A stretch of 58,110 nucleotides of DNA from an uncultured bacterium (GCA_938045955.1 CALIBK010000096.1:1-58110); one strand, 5' to 3'. Shown: positions 31,453 to 40,597, counted from the first letter of the stretch. Notes: generated from the sequence alone by a model not told the origin. Numbers and translations are program-made.

Positions 31453-31928
31453 AGAAACCTCAACCCATCCACACTATTCTTTGCGATACCCTGAAAGCTC
31501 TGAATTTAGACTTTCCCCTGAAGACCTCTTTGCTCCTTCGGTCGTGGAAGGAGATTGTGGGGGAACCGATTGCCCTTCAGACTCAACCTTACGCCATTCG
31601 AAATCGAATACTCTTTATTTATGTTTCCCATTCCGTCTGGCTCCAGCAACTCCAATTTTTTAAGCCTGCCCTTCTCGAGAAAATCAATCAATTTCTGGGG
31701 GAACCCCTTCTTCAGGATATCCGATTCAAATTGGGAGGGATTCAAGAAAGACCTTCTTCAAGGATTCGAGAATGGGAAGGAGAAAAACTGGATAGAAGAA
31801 CCCAGGAGGAAATTGAACGACTTCTTAAAAAGATCAATGATGAAGGGGTGAAGAGAGGTTTGATGGAAGTCTTGATCAAAAGTGCAAAGCTGGAAAAATC
31901 AAGGACGGGGAAGAGACAAAAAATCTAA
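31449..31928 (+). CDS. DUF721 (DciA-like) protein
   Basis: 159 aa; its ATG overlaps the metG stop (ATGA). The KH-like DUF721 pattern is visible: L-L-L-R-S-W-K-E-I-V-G, then the N-R-I-L-F-I-Y-V-S-H-S-V-W-L-Q-Q-L segment and L-L-E-K-I-N. DciA proteins are the common bacterial loaders of the replicative helicase DnaB. Downstream of tmk and holB this fits a replication-linked operon, but the C-terminal half is charged and not clearly conserved. Confidence 0.75.
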   Translation: MKKPQPIHTILCDTLKALNLDFPLKTSLLLRSWKEIVGEPIALQTQPYAIRNRILFIYVSHSVWLQQLQFFKPALLEKINQFLGEPLLQDIRFKLGGIQERPSSRIREWEGEKLDRRTQEEIERLLKKINDEGVKRGLMEVLIKSAKLEKSRTGKRQKI

Positions 31929-32102
31929 ACCTTTCTCTCCACTTTGGTCCTCTCCTCTTTTCTCAGGGAATCCGTTTTCGTAAAGAAGGCTATTCTCTTC
32001 TAATGCCCCCATTGATTCTTGTTCGCAGTCAAGATCGCAGTAATGGTTTTTAAGAAGACACCTCGAATGATCATAGAATTCACACGTTTTTTCTAACCCC
32101 AT
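31899..32102 (-). CDS. Small four-cysteine hypothetical protein
   Basis: 67 aa. The N-terminal half has C7, C15, C22 and C26 in a compact pattern (C-x7-C-x6-C-x3-C), as in small metal-binding proteins. AAAGGGGGG lies 6 nt before ATG 32102. The C-terminal third is antisense to the 3' end of the dciA-like gene and is acidic/low-complexity. I do not recognise a family; the good SD and Cys spacing favour a real gene, but a spurious frame cannot be excluded. Confidence 0.45.
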   Translation of the reverse strand: MGLEKTCEFYDHSRCLLKNHYCDLDCEQESMGALEENSLLYENGFPEKRGEDQSGEKGLDFLSLPRP

Positions 32103-32288
32103 TCGATTCCCCCCTTTCTACAGGGTATGGTTAATTTTCATACAATAAAGAATTGCAATCCCGATGCCAGGGGAATCTGACTCTCTTTTCGCCCCATTTC
32201 ATTGAAATTGATCTGTACGGGAATGAACGAAGAGAAAGGGTGAGATTTTTCTACTCAGGCTATATGACAAAAATGAACAGAGTTTCTG

Positions 32289-32306
32289 AAAAACCGACTT
32301 TTCGGA
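32289..32306 (-). terminator. Weak hairpin-T terminator after the cyclophilin-like gene
   Basis: Minus strand CCGA-AAAG-TCGG followed by TTTTT, 17 bp after the stop of the cyclophilin-like gene. The 4-bp stem is short. Confidence 0.4.
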
Positions 32307-32322
32307 GGTCTCTTGATTTTGT

Positions 32323-32697
32323 TTAGGCTTTTTCTAAGAAGATTCTCTCTCCGTCTTTCACCTTCCGGAAAACCTTGGGATCTCCTGAGAGCCTTCCAAT
32401 AATATTCACTCGACTGGCTGCTCGAATCTCCTCTCCTCGGCTCACGGGGGTTGGACCAAAAAAGATACAGAAGGCATTCCCTGCAGGCCAGTATCCCAGT
32501 TCTCCTGCTGAAACGACCTCCCTCGACCCTTCCTCCAAACCCATCTTCACAGGGATAGAAAAGTAGATTTCCTCGCCCCAGGTATTAACCCGACCCTCTA
32601 TGGGCAGGGCATCCCAGATCGATTGGGCAGTTTTCGAATCGTTCAATTCGGCCTCCACATGGAGTGGACCTACCCGGATCTTAATCCTTCTTTCCAT
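32323..32697 (-). CDS. Cyclophilin-like fold protein (TM1367/PF04126 type)
   Basis: 124 aa from ATG 32697, chosen for the strong AAGGAGAAGGGG just before it. The order I-K-I-R-V-G, A-E-L-N-D-S-K-T-A, I-W-D-A-L-P, W-G-E-E-I-Y-F-S-I-P, G-E-L-G-Y-W-P-A-G-N-A-F-C-I-F-F-G-P-T-P matches small archaeal/bacterial cyclophilin-like proteins of unknown activity. The start lies within the 3' end of the membrane-protein gene (17-bp overlap), so the larB-membrane protein-cyclophilin set is one transcript. Confidence 0.8.
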   Translation of the reverse strand: MERRIKIRVGPLHVEAELNDSKTAQSIWDALPIEGRVNTWGEEIYFSIPVKMGLEEGSREVVSAGELGYWPAGNAFCIFFGPTPVSRGEEIRAASRVNIIGRLSGDPKVFRKVKDGERIFLEKA

Positions 32698-33304
32698 CCC
32701 CTTCTCCTTTCTCAAGAGGGCTGAATTCATCATAAAGGGCTCTCTTCTCTCCAATCTCACTGAGATGATTTGAATAGAATAGGATCTCCCGATCCATCTT
32801 GTCCATTTCGCCCTTCATCGAAAAGAATCGACGACTCTGGTCCTTTAAAAGAAAGAACCCTAAAATCACGATGACATAGTGAGGAAGCTCCCTTGTAAGA
32901 AGATAATAAAGCCGAGATTGAAGGCCAAAGAAGTAATAGGACTCGATAAGAAGTCTAAAGCTATTGAGAAGGAGGGCCAGGGTGAGGAATTGGAGGAATC
33001 GGTTAGTCCTGGTGACATTCTTAGAAAGGGTCTCCAGATATTGATCATAAGTCCTCTTAAAATTTTTCCAACCCTCCGAAAGATTTCGGAGGAGTTCCCG
33101 GTAGATTTTCTCATCCTCACCATAGAGTTTCATCCGGACCTTAAGATCTTCACGAAACAGGAGATAACGCCTGAAGGTCTCCTCTCTTTCGGAGAGAAGT
33201 CCGTGATTCTTTGTCACTCCTTTATACAGGATCACTCCGACACTGATGAGCAGAATAAGGGTTACCCCTTCATTAAAAAACTTTATCCAGAGGACCTCTT
33301 CCAT
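32681..33304 (-). CDS. Membrane protein of unknown function with helical cytoplasmic region
   Basis: 207 aa from ATG 33304 (GGGAG 3 nt upstream). A hydrophobic segment at about 13-27 is followed by a long charged helical stretch, then two to three more hydrophobic segments around 100-155 (F-L-Q-F-L-T-L-A-L-L-L, Y-V-I-V-I-L-G-F-F-L-L) and a charged C-terminus. I do not recognise the family. It starts 10 bp after larB and overlaps the cyclophilin-like gene, suggesting a shared process that the sequence alone does not reveal. Confidence 0.7.
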   Translation of the reverse strand: MEEVLWIKFFNEGVTLILLISVGVILYKGVTKNHGLLSEREETFRRYLLFREDLKVRMKLYGEDEKIYRELLRNLSEGWKNFKRTYDQYLETLSKNVTRTNRFLQFLTLALLLNSFRLLIESYYFFGLQSRLYYLLTRELPHYVIVILGFFLLKDQSRRFFSMKGEMDKMDREILFYSNHLSEIGEKRALYDEFSPLEKGEGDGKKD

Positions 33305-33314
33305 CTTCTCCCTT

Positions 33315-34064
33315 TTACATCTGATTGATGAGACTGGCCATATACCCTGCTCCAAATCCATTGTCAATGTTGACGACCGCCACCCCAGCGGCACAGGAAT
33401 TCAACATGGAGAGCAATGCCGCAATTCCACCAAAACTGGCCCCGTATCCAACACTGGTGGGAACTGCGATGACAGGTTGATGGACCAGCCCCCCCACCAC
33501 GCTTGGAAGTGCACCTTCCATTCCGGCAACGACCACCAATACCCTCGCCCTCTCGATCTTCTCTCTTTCTGAAAGAAGACGATGGATTCCTGAAACCCCT
33601 ACATCATAGAGAGTGTCTACTTGATTTCCCATAAATCTTGCTGTAAGAGCAGCCTCTTCAGCCACAGGGATATCCGTAGTCCCTGCAGTAATGATGAGGA
33701 TCAACCCTTTCCCAATAAGTTCTATGGGATGGGTTAAATAGATAAGGACTCTGGAGAGAGGATGGTACTCACTTTTAGGAAAGACTCTCTGGATCCTTTT
33801 TGCTTTCTTCTCATCCAAACGGGTGATAAGGATATTCTGACCTTTTTCTTTCATCTGTCTCATGATGGAAAGGATCTGTTCGGAGGTCTTTCCCTCGCCC
33901 CAGATCACCTCTGGAAATCCCTTTCGAAGAGGCCGATGATGGTCTATCCGGCTATGGCCAAGGTTTTCAAAAGGAAGCACTCTTAATTGATCCAAAGCTT
34001 CCTCGATCGAGAGTTTTCCCTTCTGAATATTCTTTAAAAGTTGTCTCAGTTTTCGAATCTCCAT
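33315..34064 (-). CDS. larB: LarB, pyridinium-3,5-biscarboxylic acid mononucleotide synthase
   Basis: 249 aa. The N-terminal L-R-x-L-L-K-x-I-x-x-G domain precedes a PurE-like C-terminal domain with T-A-G-T-T-D-I-P-V-A-E-E-A, V-V-V-A-G-M-E-G-A-L-P-S-V-V and V-P-T-S-V-G-Y-G. LarB carboxylates and hydrolyses nicotinic acid adenine dinucleotide in nickel-pincer cofactor synthesis for lactate racemase-type enzymes. larA, larC and larE are not in the window. It is the first gene after a good promoter with an overlapping palindrome. Confidence 0.92.
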   Translation of the reverse strand: MEIRKLRQLLKNIQKGKLSIEEALDQLRVLPFENLGHSRIDHHRPLRKGFPEVIWGEGKTSEQILSIMRQMKEKGQNILITRLDEKKAKRIQRVFPKSEYHPLSRVLIYLTHPIELIGKGLILIITAGTTDIPVAEEAALTARFMGNQVDTLYDVGVSGIHRLLSEREKIERARVLVVVAGMEGALPSVVGGLVHQPVIAVPTSVGYGASFGGIAALLSMLNSCAAGVAVVNIDNGFGAGYMASLINQM

Positions 34065-34072
34065 GGGTCAAA

Positions 34073-34115
34073 TAGAATGAATCTAATTCTATGCAGTCCT
34101 TCAATCAAAAGTCAA
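34073..34115 (-). promoter_or_regulatory. larB promoter with overlapping palindromic operator
   Basis: Minus strand: -35 TTGACT (34115-34110), 18-bp spacer, -10 TAGAAT (34091-34086). The -10 is one arm of TAGAAT-n7-ATTCTA (34073-34091), which also covers the expected transcription start. The leader would be about 15 nt without a clear SD. Confidence 0.6.
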
Positions 34116-34128
34116 CAGGACTTTATTC

Positions 34129-34632
34129 TTATTGTTTATGTTTGATAGTTTTCTTTCGGAGGTGGGGGATTAAGCCTCCATCGCGAAGGAGCTCCTGCAT
34201 GAAGGGAGGAATCGGTTTCGAAAGGAATCTCTTCTTCTTGGTGAGATCATAGATCTCCCCTGTAGAAAGATCCACTTGAATTCTGTCTCCTTCCTCAATC
34301 GCCTCGGAAGCTTCTTGAGATTCCAGAAGGGGTAGCCCAATGTTGAAAGCATTCCTGAAAAAGATTCGAGCAAAACTTTTGGCAATGATACAGGAGATTC
34401 CAGCTGCCTTTAGAGCCAGGGGGGCGTGCTCTCTGGAAGAGCCGCAGCCAAAATTCTTTCCCGCAACAAGGATATCCCCCCTCCTCACGTCCTTGGAAAA
34501 GGAAGGCCTTTCGTCTTCCATCACGTGTTTCGCCAGTTCTTTAGGATCTGACTGGTTGAGATATCTGGCAGGAATAATGGCATCGGTATCGATATCTGAA
34601 CCAAATTTCCAAACCCTTCCTTCCAATTTCAT
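34129..34632 (-). CDS. leuD: 3-isopropylmalate dehydratase small subunit
   Basis: 167 aa from ATG 34632, which has AAGGGAGAGA just before it (a GTG at 34650 would overlap leuC). The swivel domain shows G-S-D-I-D-T-D-A-I-I-P-A-R-Y, the N-F-G-C-G-S-S-R-E-H-A-P loop and F-F-R-N-A-F-N-I-G-L-P. The short form resembles archaeal-type LeuD/HacB. With LeuC it isomerises 2- to 3-isopropylmalate. A palindromic AGTCCT...AGGACT hairpin lies just after it. Confidence 0.95.
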   Translation of the reverse strand: MKLEGRVWKFGSDIDTDAIIPARYLNQSDPKELAKHVMEDERPSFSKDVRRGDILVAGKNFGCGSSREHAPLALKAAGISCIIAKSFARIFFRNAFNIGLPLLESQEASEAIEEGDRIQVDLSTGEIYDLTKKKRFLSKPIPPFMQELLRDGGLIPHLRKKTIKHKQ

Positions 34633-34646
34633 TCTCTCCCTTCCCC

Positions 34647-35927
34647 TCACCCTCTGCTTCTTAAGACCTCTTCGGGATGAGCAATCCTTCCCTTTACGGC
34701 ACTTGCGGCCGCCACCGCGGGACCCGAGAGATAGACCTCACTTTCGGGGTGTCCCATCCTTCCTTTAAAATTACGGTTTGTAGTTGCCAACGCCCTCTCC
34801 CCTGCTGCTAAAATACCCATATATCCTCCCAGGCAGGGTCCACAGGTGGGAGGACTGACCACTGCTCCGGAAGATAAAAAGACCTCGATGAGACCCTCCT
34901 TCAAGGCCTGCCGATAAATCTCTTGGGTGGCCGGGATGATAATCAATCTTAACGTGGAGGCTACCTTTTTTCCTCTCAAAATCTTAGCCGCAACCCTCAG
35001 ATCTTCGAGATGACCGTTGGTGCATGAACCAATGACCACCTGATCAATCTCAACGCTTCCCACTTCCCTTACATCCTTCACATTGGAGGGAAGATGGGGT
35101 AGGGCGACCTGTGGACCAATCCTCGACACATCAAACTCCATGACTTGCTCATAACGAGCCTTCGGGTCACTTCTAAAGATACGATAAGGCCTTTGGGCTC
35201 TCCCTTTTACAAACTGAAGGGTCACCTCATCGGGTTCGATCACCCCATTTTTTCCCCCTGCTTCGATGACCATGTTGCATATGGTAAAGCGACTCGCCAT
35301 GGAGAGCTCGTGAACAGTCTCCCCTGAAAATTCCATCGCTCGATAGAGGGCTCCATCCACTCCAATGGCTCCAATGGTCGCAAGAATCAAATCCTTTCCG
35401 CTAACCCAGGGTCGCAGTTTTCCATAGTAAATGAATTTTATCGTCTCTGGGACTCTGAGCCAGATCCGACCTGTGGCCATCGCTGCACCGAGTTCCGTAC
35501 TCCCAACCCCGGTGGAGAAGGCTCCAAGCGCTCCATAGGTGCAGGTATGACTGTCTGCCCCAATGATCACCTCTCCTGGATTAACAAGTCCTTTCTCCGG
35601 AAGAAGAACATGTTCGATCCCGCATTTCCCAATCTCGAAATAATGGGGGAGGCGTTGGGCCTTTGCAAACTCCCTCATCACCTTGCACTGCTCGGCCGAA
35701 AGGATATCCTTGGCAGGAGCGAAGTGGTCGGGGACCAGCACGACACGATCCCGGTGAAAGACTCTTTTAGCGCCAATCTCGCGGAAGGCCTCAATGGCCA
35801 GGGGAGCAGTAATATCATTAGCCAGCACAAGATCGACCCGAACATCCAGGATCTCCCCCGGGGAGACCCATTTTCGGCGAGAATGGGAGGCTAAAAGCTT
35901 TTCCGTAAGAGTCATCGGATGGGCCAT
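34647..35927 (-). CDS. leuC: 3-isopropylmalate dehydratase large subunit (LeuC/HacA type)
   Basis: 426 aa, the shorter archaeal-type aconitase-superfamily form. Cluster ligands appear in G-S-C-T-N-G and the later P-P-T-C-G-P-C-L-G-G; G-A-D-S-H-T-C-T-Y-G-A-L-G is the substrate-binding region. It holds the [4Fe-4S] cluster. It is 2 bp after leuA and its stop lies just before leuD, giving the order leuA-leuC-leuD without leuB. A homoaconitase role is an alternative but leuA context favours leucine synthesis. Confidence 0.94.
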   Translation of the reverse strand: MAHPMTLTEKLLASHSRRKWVSPGEILDVRVDLVLANDITAPLAIEAFREIGAKRVFHRDRVVLVPDHFAPAKDILSAEQCKVMREFAKAQRLPHYFEIGKCGIEHVLLPEKGLVNPGEVIIGADSHTCTYGALGAFSTGVGSTELGAAMATGRIWLRVPETIKFIYYGKLRPWVSGKDLILATIGAIGVDGALYRAMEFSGETVHELSMASRFTICNMVIEAGGKNGVIEPDEVTLQFVKGRAQRPYRIFRSDPKARYEQVMEFDVSRIGPQVALPHLPSNVKDVREVGSVEIDQVVIGSCTNGHLEDLRVAAKILRGKKVASTLRLIIIPATQEIYRQALKEGLIEVFLSSGAVVSPPTCGPCLGGYMGILAAGERALATTNRNFKGRMGHPESEVYLSGPAVAAASAVKGRIAHPEEVLRSRG

Positions 35928-35929
35928 CT

Positions 35930-37456
35930 TTACATTCCAATCAGTTTCTTCTTTTTGAACTCCATTTTATTCAGGGCATTAATGTAGGCCTTGGCACTGG
36001 CTACAATCACGTCTGTATCTGCTCCCTGACCGATCACGGTCTGTCCCTTCTCCTCTAACTTCACCGTGACTTCTCCCTGAGCCTCGGTGCCACTGGTGAT
36101 GGCGTTGATGACAAACTGAAGGAGTTTTGATCGGCTCCTGGTGATCTTCTTAATCGTTTTAAAGGTTGCATCGACCGGCCCATCTCCGAAACCAGCTTCC
36201 TGAACAAGCTTCCCATCCACCTCCATCTGTACCGTTGCGGTTGGAACCGTCAAATTTCCTGCTACCACATTGAGGTAGACTAATTTGAAACGTTTTGGAA
36301 CTCGAAGGATCTCATCGACAACGATCGACTCAATATCCTCGTCAAAGATCTCCCTTTTTTTGTCGGCCAGTTGTTTAAACCTTGTAAAAGCCCGTTCAAG
36401 ATCTTCCTCGGAAAGCTGATATCCCAGTTCTTTAAGCCTTTCCCTGAAGGCATGACGTCCTGAGAGCTTTCCTAAAATAATGGAACTTTTGGGGATTCCC
36501 ACCGACTCCGGCGTCATAATTTCATAAGTCAATTTCTCCTTCAACACCCCATCCTGATGAATCCCTGACTGATGGGCAAAGGCATTTGCTCCCACCACGG
36601 CCTTATTGGGTTGAATGACCATTCCTGTAATTTTTGAAACCAATCGACTGGTCGAAAAGATCTGTTTCGTATTGACCTGGGTATGGAATTGGAAAAGGTC
36701 TTTCCGGGTCTTCAAGGCCATCACAATCTCTTCAAGAGATGCGTTTCCTGCCCTTTCTCCGATCCCATTGATGGTACATTCTACCTGCCTTGCACCATTC
36801 TCGATAGCAGCGATGGAATTTGCGACGGCCAACCCGAGATCGTTATGGCAGTGGACACTCAGGGTTACCCTGTCGATGCCTCTTACCCTTTCGCGGATGG
36901 TCTTGATCAGTCTTCCAAACTCGGAAGGGATCGCATATCCCACCGTGTCCGGAACATTGATGGTGGTGGCTCCAGCCTGAATGACTCTCGAGAAGACTTC
37001 GCAAAGAAACTCAATATTACTTCGGGTTGCATCTTCCGCTGAAAACTCCACATTCTCACAGAGACTCCTGGCATATCTTACTGCCTTGACTGCTTCTCTC
37101 AAGGCCTTCTCTCGAGACATTCGAAGTTTATATTTCAGATGAATATCTGAGGTTGCAATAAAGGTATGAATTCGGGGGTTAACTGCAAATTTTACCGCTT
37201 CCCAGGCCCTTTTGATATCCGTTAAAGAGGTCCTCGCCAGAGCGGCCACTTCCGATCGCTTGACCTTCTTTGCAATCTCTCTGACGGCCTCAAAATCTCC
37301 TTCTGAGGAGATGGGAAAACCCGCTTCAATGACATCCACCCTTAATCTCTCCAGCTGCTCGGCAATCCTCACCTTTTCAGCGACGTTCATCGTCGCTCCA
37401 GGGGATTGCTCTCCATCCCGAAGGGTGGTATCAAAGATTCTCACTTGCTCGCTCAT
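35930..37456 (-). CDS. leuA: 2-isopropylmalate synthase
   Basis: 508 aa, full length. The HMGL-like TIM barrel opens [13 protein letters not shown], with H-C-H-N-D-L-G-L-A and N-G-I-G-E-R-A-G-N metal/substrate motifs. The C-terminal LeuA allosteric domain (residues about 375-500) includes the [10 protein letters not shown] segment that senses leucine. It condenses acetyl-CoA with 2-oxoisovalerate. Citramalate synthase is less likely given the close match to LeuA and the neighbours leuC and leuD. Confidence 0.95.
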   Translation of the reverse strand: MSEQVRIFDTTLRDGEQSPGATMNVAEKVRIAEQLERLRVDVIEAGFPISSEGDFEAVREIAKKVKRSEVAALARTSLTDIKRAWEAVKFAVNPRIHTFIATSDIHLKYKLRMSREKALREAVKAVRYARSLCENVEFSAEDATRSNIEFLCEVFSRVIQAGATTINVPDTVGYAIPSEFGRLIKTIRERVRGIDRVTLSVHCHNDLGLAVANSIAAIENGARQVECTINGIGERAGNASLEEIVMALKTRKDLFQFHTQVNTKQIFSTSRLVSKITGMVIQPNKAVVGANAFAHQSGIHQDGVLKEKLTYEIMTPESVGIPKSSIILGKLSGRHAFRERLKELGYQLSEEDLERAFTRFKQLADKKREIFDEDIESIVVDEILRVPKRFKLVYLNVVAGNLTVPTATVQMEVDGKLVQEAGFGDGPVDATFKTIKKITRSRSKLLQFVINAITSGTEAQGEVTVKLEEKGQTVIGQGADTDVIVASAKAYINALNKMEFKKKKLIGM

Positions 37457-37507
37457 CCCTGAAAATTCCCCCTTCCAAATTTTTAAAAAAAATTTTTAAC
37501 CCATCCT

Positions 37508-38578
37508 TTAAAAAATTTCCATCACCCTTCTATAAAATTCCTCCTCCTCCCATATCTTCACATCGATCCGCAGGGCCAATAGGGGAATTGAAAAAGAAGA
37601 GCCGGCCAATTTCACCATATCCTTCTCTGTCGTCAAAATGAAGTCCATTCCCCTGGCTTCTCTCCTTATCCCTTCTAAGTCTGAAGGAGAATAAGAATGG
37701 TGATCTGGAAAGACCACTTCCTTTTTGATTTCAATTCCCATTTGCTTAAGAAGAGAAGAGAAAGTCTCGGGTCGAGCGATTCCTGAAAAGATAAGGGCTC
37801 TCCCTCCTTTCAGCGAGGAAAGCTCTTGAATCTCCCCATGGGGATTCACGAATGCAATAGGTTCATAATGACTATGAAAAATCTTTGCCCGGGGTTGAAG
37901 CTTCTTCAGTTCGGACTCGAGCAAATGACAATCCATTTCCTTCTTCACCCTGGTCAGGATGAAAAGATCTGCTCTCTCGAGGCTGGAGAGGGGCTCCCTT
38001 AGAATTCCCCTTGGAAGGAGATGTCCATTACCAAACCCGATGAGGGAATCAATCAGAACAATATTGAGATTTCGATAGAGAGAGAGGTGCTGGAACCCAT
38101 CATCCAGAAGAAACCCTTGAATCTTAATCTTTTGAAGGGCCATTAAGCCACTTTCAAACCTATCCTTTCCAACCAGCACAGGAACGTTTCCGAGCCTTTG
38201 AGCCATTAAATAGGCTTCATCCCCGGATTCTTCAGGTGTAAGAAAAACCGTTTTCCCATCGCTCACCAAAGGACCCAATTCTTTCTTCCTTTTATATCCC
38301 CTGCTGAGAATGGCTATGGATATTCCTTCTTCTTTGAGTCTCCGGGCCAGATGGATGACCAAGGGAGTCTTTCCTGTTCCTCCCACCGTAATATTTCCAA
38401 TACTGATGACAGGACAGGGAAGCCTCCTCTGTTTTAGAAAGCCTGAACCATAGAGAAGAGCCCTCATTGAAACAGCCCAACCATAAGGAAGAGAGGCCAG
38501 ATAAAGAGGGAAGAGAAAGACCCTTTCCCCCAGGGAGGAACCCTTTCTATAAAGGAAGTGGTCCATTCGCCAGTTCAT
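37508..38578 (-). CDS. lpxK: Tetraacyldisaccharide 4'-kinase
   Basis: 356 aa. The P-loop G-N-I-T-V-G-G-T-G-K-T-P lies at 61-72, preceded by a membrane-associating N-terminus; S-R-G-Y-K-R-K and the L-D-D-G-F-Q-H motif (catalytic Asp) are present. It adds the 4'-phosphate to the lipid A disaccharide on the inner-membrane face. It is the last gene of the envelope cluster, 39 bp after waaA. Confidence 0.95.
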   Translation of the reverse strand: MNWRMDHFLYRKGSSLGERVFLFPLYLASLPYGWAVSMRALLYGSGFLKQRRLPCPVISIGNITVGGTGKTPLVIHLARRLKEEGISIAILSRGYKRKKELGPLVSDGKTVFLTPEESGDEAYLMAQRLGNVPVLVGKDRFESGLMALQKIKIQGFLLDDGFQHLSLYRNLNIVLIDSLIGFGNGHLLPRGILREPLSSLERADLFILTRVKKEMDCHLLESELKKLQPRAKIFHSHYEPIAFVNPHGEIQELSSLKGGRALIFSGIARPETFSSLLKQMGIEIKKEVVFPDHHSYSPSDLEGIRREARGMDFILTTEKDMVKLAGSSFSIPLLALRIDVKIWEEEEFYRRVMEIF

Positions 38579-38617
38579 AAAGCCATAAGTGTTCGCCTTT
38601 CGTTATCTCCGTTCTTT

Positions 38618-39901
38618 TTATCTTCCAACCAGGTAGGCTCGGATTTCATTCATGGTTCTTTCCGTGGCACCACGATGCATTTGAACAAATTGGTATCCCC
38701 TCTCTCCGACCTCCCTCCTTTTTCGCTCGTCCCTCAGAAGCTCATCCAATTGAAATGCAAGCTCTTCCTCATCTTTTACCTGAATGGCTCCACCGAGATC
38801 GACCAAATGCTGGGAGATCTCCATAAAATTGAACATGTGAGGTCCAAAGAGGACACATTTCTTGAAAAAGAGAGGTTCCAGAGGGTTATGTCCCCCCACC
38901 GGAACCAGACTACCTCCAATAAAAACAATAGTCCCGTACTGATAAAGGGTCCTAAGCTCACCAAGGGTATCGAGAAGAATGACCTCCTTCTTCCCTTCCC
39001 CCTCTATCGTATGAAGGGCTGTTTTTTTCACCCAGGAAAGGTCTTCCCTTTTTAAGATTCTTTCCACTTCCTCCACTCGATTCAGGTGGCGAGGAGCGAG
39101 AAGGAGACAAAGAGAAGGATGACCCTCTTTGAGTCTTTTGAAAAGACGGAGAATAGTCTCTTCTTCCCCTGGATGGGTCGATCCGGCAATCCAAAGGGGA
39201 ATGGCCTTCAAAAAGATGAGCCTATCGTCTTCCCTCTCCTTCTTCAGACCTGGAGAAGACACTGTCTGGTCAAATTTAAGATTCCCGGTGACACGAGTCT
39301 TCTCCACAGGAACCCCCATCTCAATGATTCGCCTCCGATCCTCTTCTGTCTGCATTAAAAAGAGGGATACGGAGCGGAAAGGAATTTTAAAAAGGGATTT
39401 TAAGCATCTATATCTCCCGAAGGATTTCCGAGAGATCCTTCCGTTAAAAAGGAAAACGGGAATTCCTTTCTCTCCACAGAGGCGAAGAAGATTGGGCCAG
39501 AGCTCGGTTTCTGCGATGAGTAAAAGAGAAGGGGAGAGAGTGCGAAACGCTCTATTAAGAATCACAGGGTGATCAAAGGGAAAGTAAAGAATCCTATCCA
39601 CTCCTGGTAGATTCTTTTGTGCCGTCTCTTTTCCGGCTTGAGTCATCGTTGTAAGAACAATTTTAAAAGAATGGAACTCTTCTTTCATCTTTCTGATCAA
39701 TGGAAGGGAGCAAAGAACCTCTCCCATCGAGGCTGCGTGAATCCAGATGGGTCGAGACAGAGAAAGAGAGGGGTAAAGGGCCAATCTCTCTCTGAGGAGT
39801 TCTCGAAGGGACTTCTGAAAGAGACTTTTAACGAAGAGAAAAGGAATATAAAAAAGGAGGAATAGGGTGAAGATTAAATTATAAAGATAGGATAAAATCA
39901 T
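38618..39901 (-). CDS. waaA: Kdo transferase (3-deoxy-D-manno-octulosonic acid transferase)
   Basis: 427 aa. An N-terminal membrane helix (I-L-S-Y-L-Y-N-L-I-F-T-L-F) is followed by a GT30 domain: I-H-A-A-S-M-G-E-V, E-T-E-L-W-P-N-L-L with its catalytic Glu, G-S-T-H-P-G-E-E and F-I-G-G-S-L-V-P-V-G-G-H-N-P-L-E-P. It transfers Kdo from CMP-Kdo to lipid IVA. Whether it adds one or more Kdo units cannot be told. Adjacent to the acyltransferase gene (20 bp). Confidence 0.95.
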   Translation of the reverse strand: MILSYLYNLIFTLFLLFYIPFLFVKSLFQKSLRELLRERLALYPSLSLSRPIWIHAASMGEVLCSLPLIRKMKEEFHSFKIVLTTMTQAGKETAQKNLPGVDRILYFPFDHPVILNRAFRTLSPSLLLIAETELWPNLLRLCGEKGIPVFLFNGRISRKSFGRYRCLKSLFKIPFRSVSLFLMQTEEDRRRIIEMGVPVEKTRVTGNLKFDQTVSSPGLKKEREDDRLIFLKAIPLWIAGSTHPGEEETILRLFKRLKEGHPSLCLLLAPRHLNRVEEVERILKREDLSWVKKTALHTIEGEGKKEVILLDTLGELRTLYQYGTIVFIGGSLVPVGGHNPLEPLFFKKCVLFGPHMFNFMEISQHLVDLGGAIQVKDEEELAFQLDELLRDERKRREVGERGYQFVQMHRGATERTMNEIRAYLVGR

Positions 39902-39921
39902 AAAAAGAAGTCTTATTCTCC

Positions 39922-40590
39922 TCAGCCATGGTTAAAATAACGATCCGCCTCTTCGGTGAGTTCGTTCAGGCGTTTCTCTAAAAAGGCCCTTCTCTCTTCA
40001 AGATAGTCTCGATCTCCTTTCGGATTCACATAGATGGGCTCTCCCCAGATAAAAACGCCTTTGGAGAAAGGTCTTGGAAGGAGGAATCGATCCCAAGTCT
40101 TCATGAACTTCTTTTTGGAGGCACTGAAAGAGACCGGGAGGATAGGAGCTCCGGTGCGGCGGGCCAATTCGATGACGCCCAACTGAACCCGCTGACAAGG
40201 TCCCCTGGGTCCATCCGGGACAATCGCTATATCAAAACCTTCATGAATTGCCCTGACCATCTCCTGAAAGGCCTGATTTCCCCCCTTGTTAGAAGATCCG
40301 AGAATCGGCATGAAACCGAATTTTTTAAAGGCTCGCCCCACAATCTGGCCATCTCGATGTGGGGAGACTAAGAAACCTAACCTCTTCCCCTTATAGACGA
40401 CCGGCATCATAAGAAGCCGACTATGCCAAAAAGCTCCAATGATAGGAATCCCACCCTTCCAGAAGGACTCAGGGATCTCGGCATGGAGAACTTCAAAACG
40501 CATGGTTTTAGTGAGAAGCCTAACCGCCCAATAGGCAAGCCACGGACCCAATTTTTCGACCAACCTTTTTTTGATTCTTTTGATGGTCAT
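39922..40590 (-). CDS. Lysophospholipid acyltransferase-like protein (DUF374)
   Basis: 222 aa. F-W-H-S-R-L-L near 55 is the H-x4-D-like catalytic block of this family, S-P-H-R-D-G (78-83) and P-D-G-P-R-G-P-C-Q are the DUF374 hallmarks. The enzyme lies between msbA and waaA, as in many deltaproteobacteria, and probably acylates a lipid A or phospholipid intermediate. It could supply the late acyltransferase role normally taken by LpxL, which I do not see here; that is inference. Confidence 0.85.
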   Translation of the reverse strand: MTIKRIKKRLVEKLGPWLAYWAVRLLTKTMRFEVLHAEIPESFWKGGIPIIGAFWHSRLLMMPVVYKGKRLGFLVSPHRDGQIVGRAFKKFGFMPILGSSNKGGNQAFQEMVRAIHEGFDIAIVPDGPRGPCQRVQLGVIELARRTGAPILPVSFSASKKKFMKTWDRFLLPRPFSKGVFIWGEPIYVNPKGDRDYLEERRAFLEKRLNELTEEADRYFNHG

Positions 40591-40597
40591 CTTTCGG

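Noticed and set aside
37456-37507. Possible leucine attenuator before leuA
   Set aside because: The upstream gap that transcription would use is not here: this interval lies after lpxK and is only 51 bp with A/T runs and no leader peptide rich in Leu codons.
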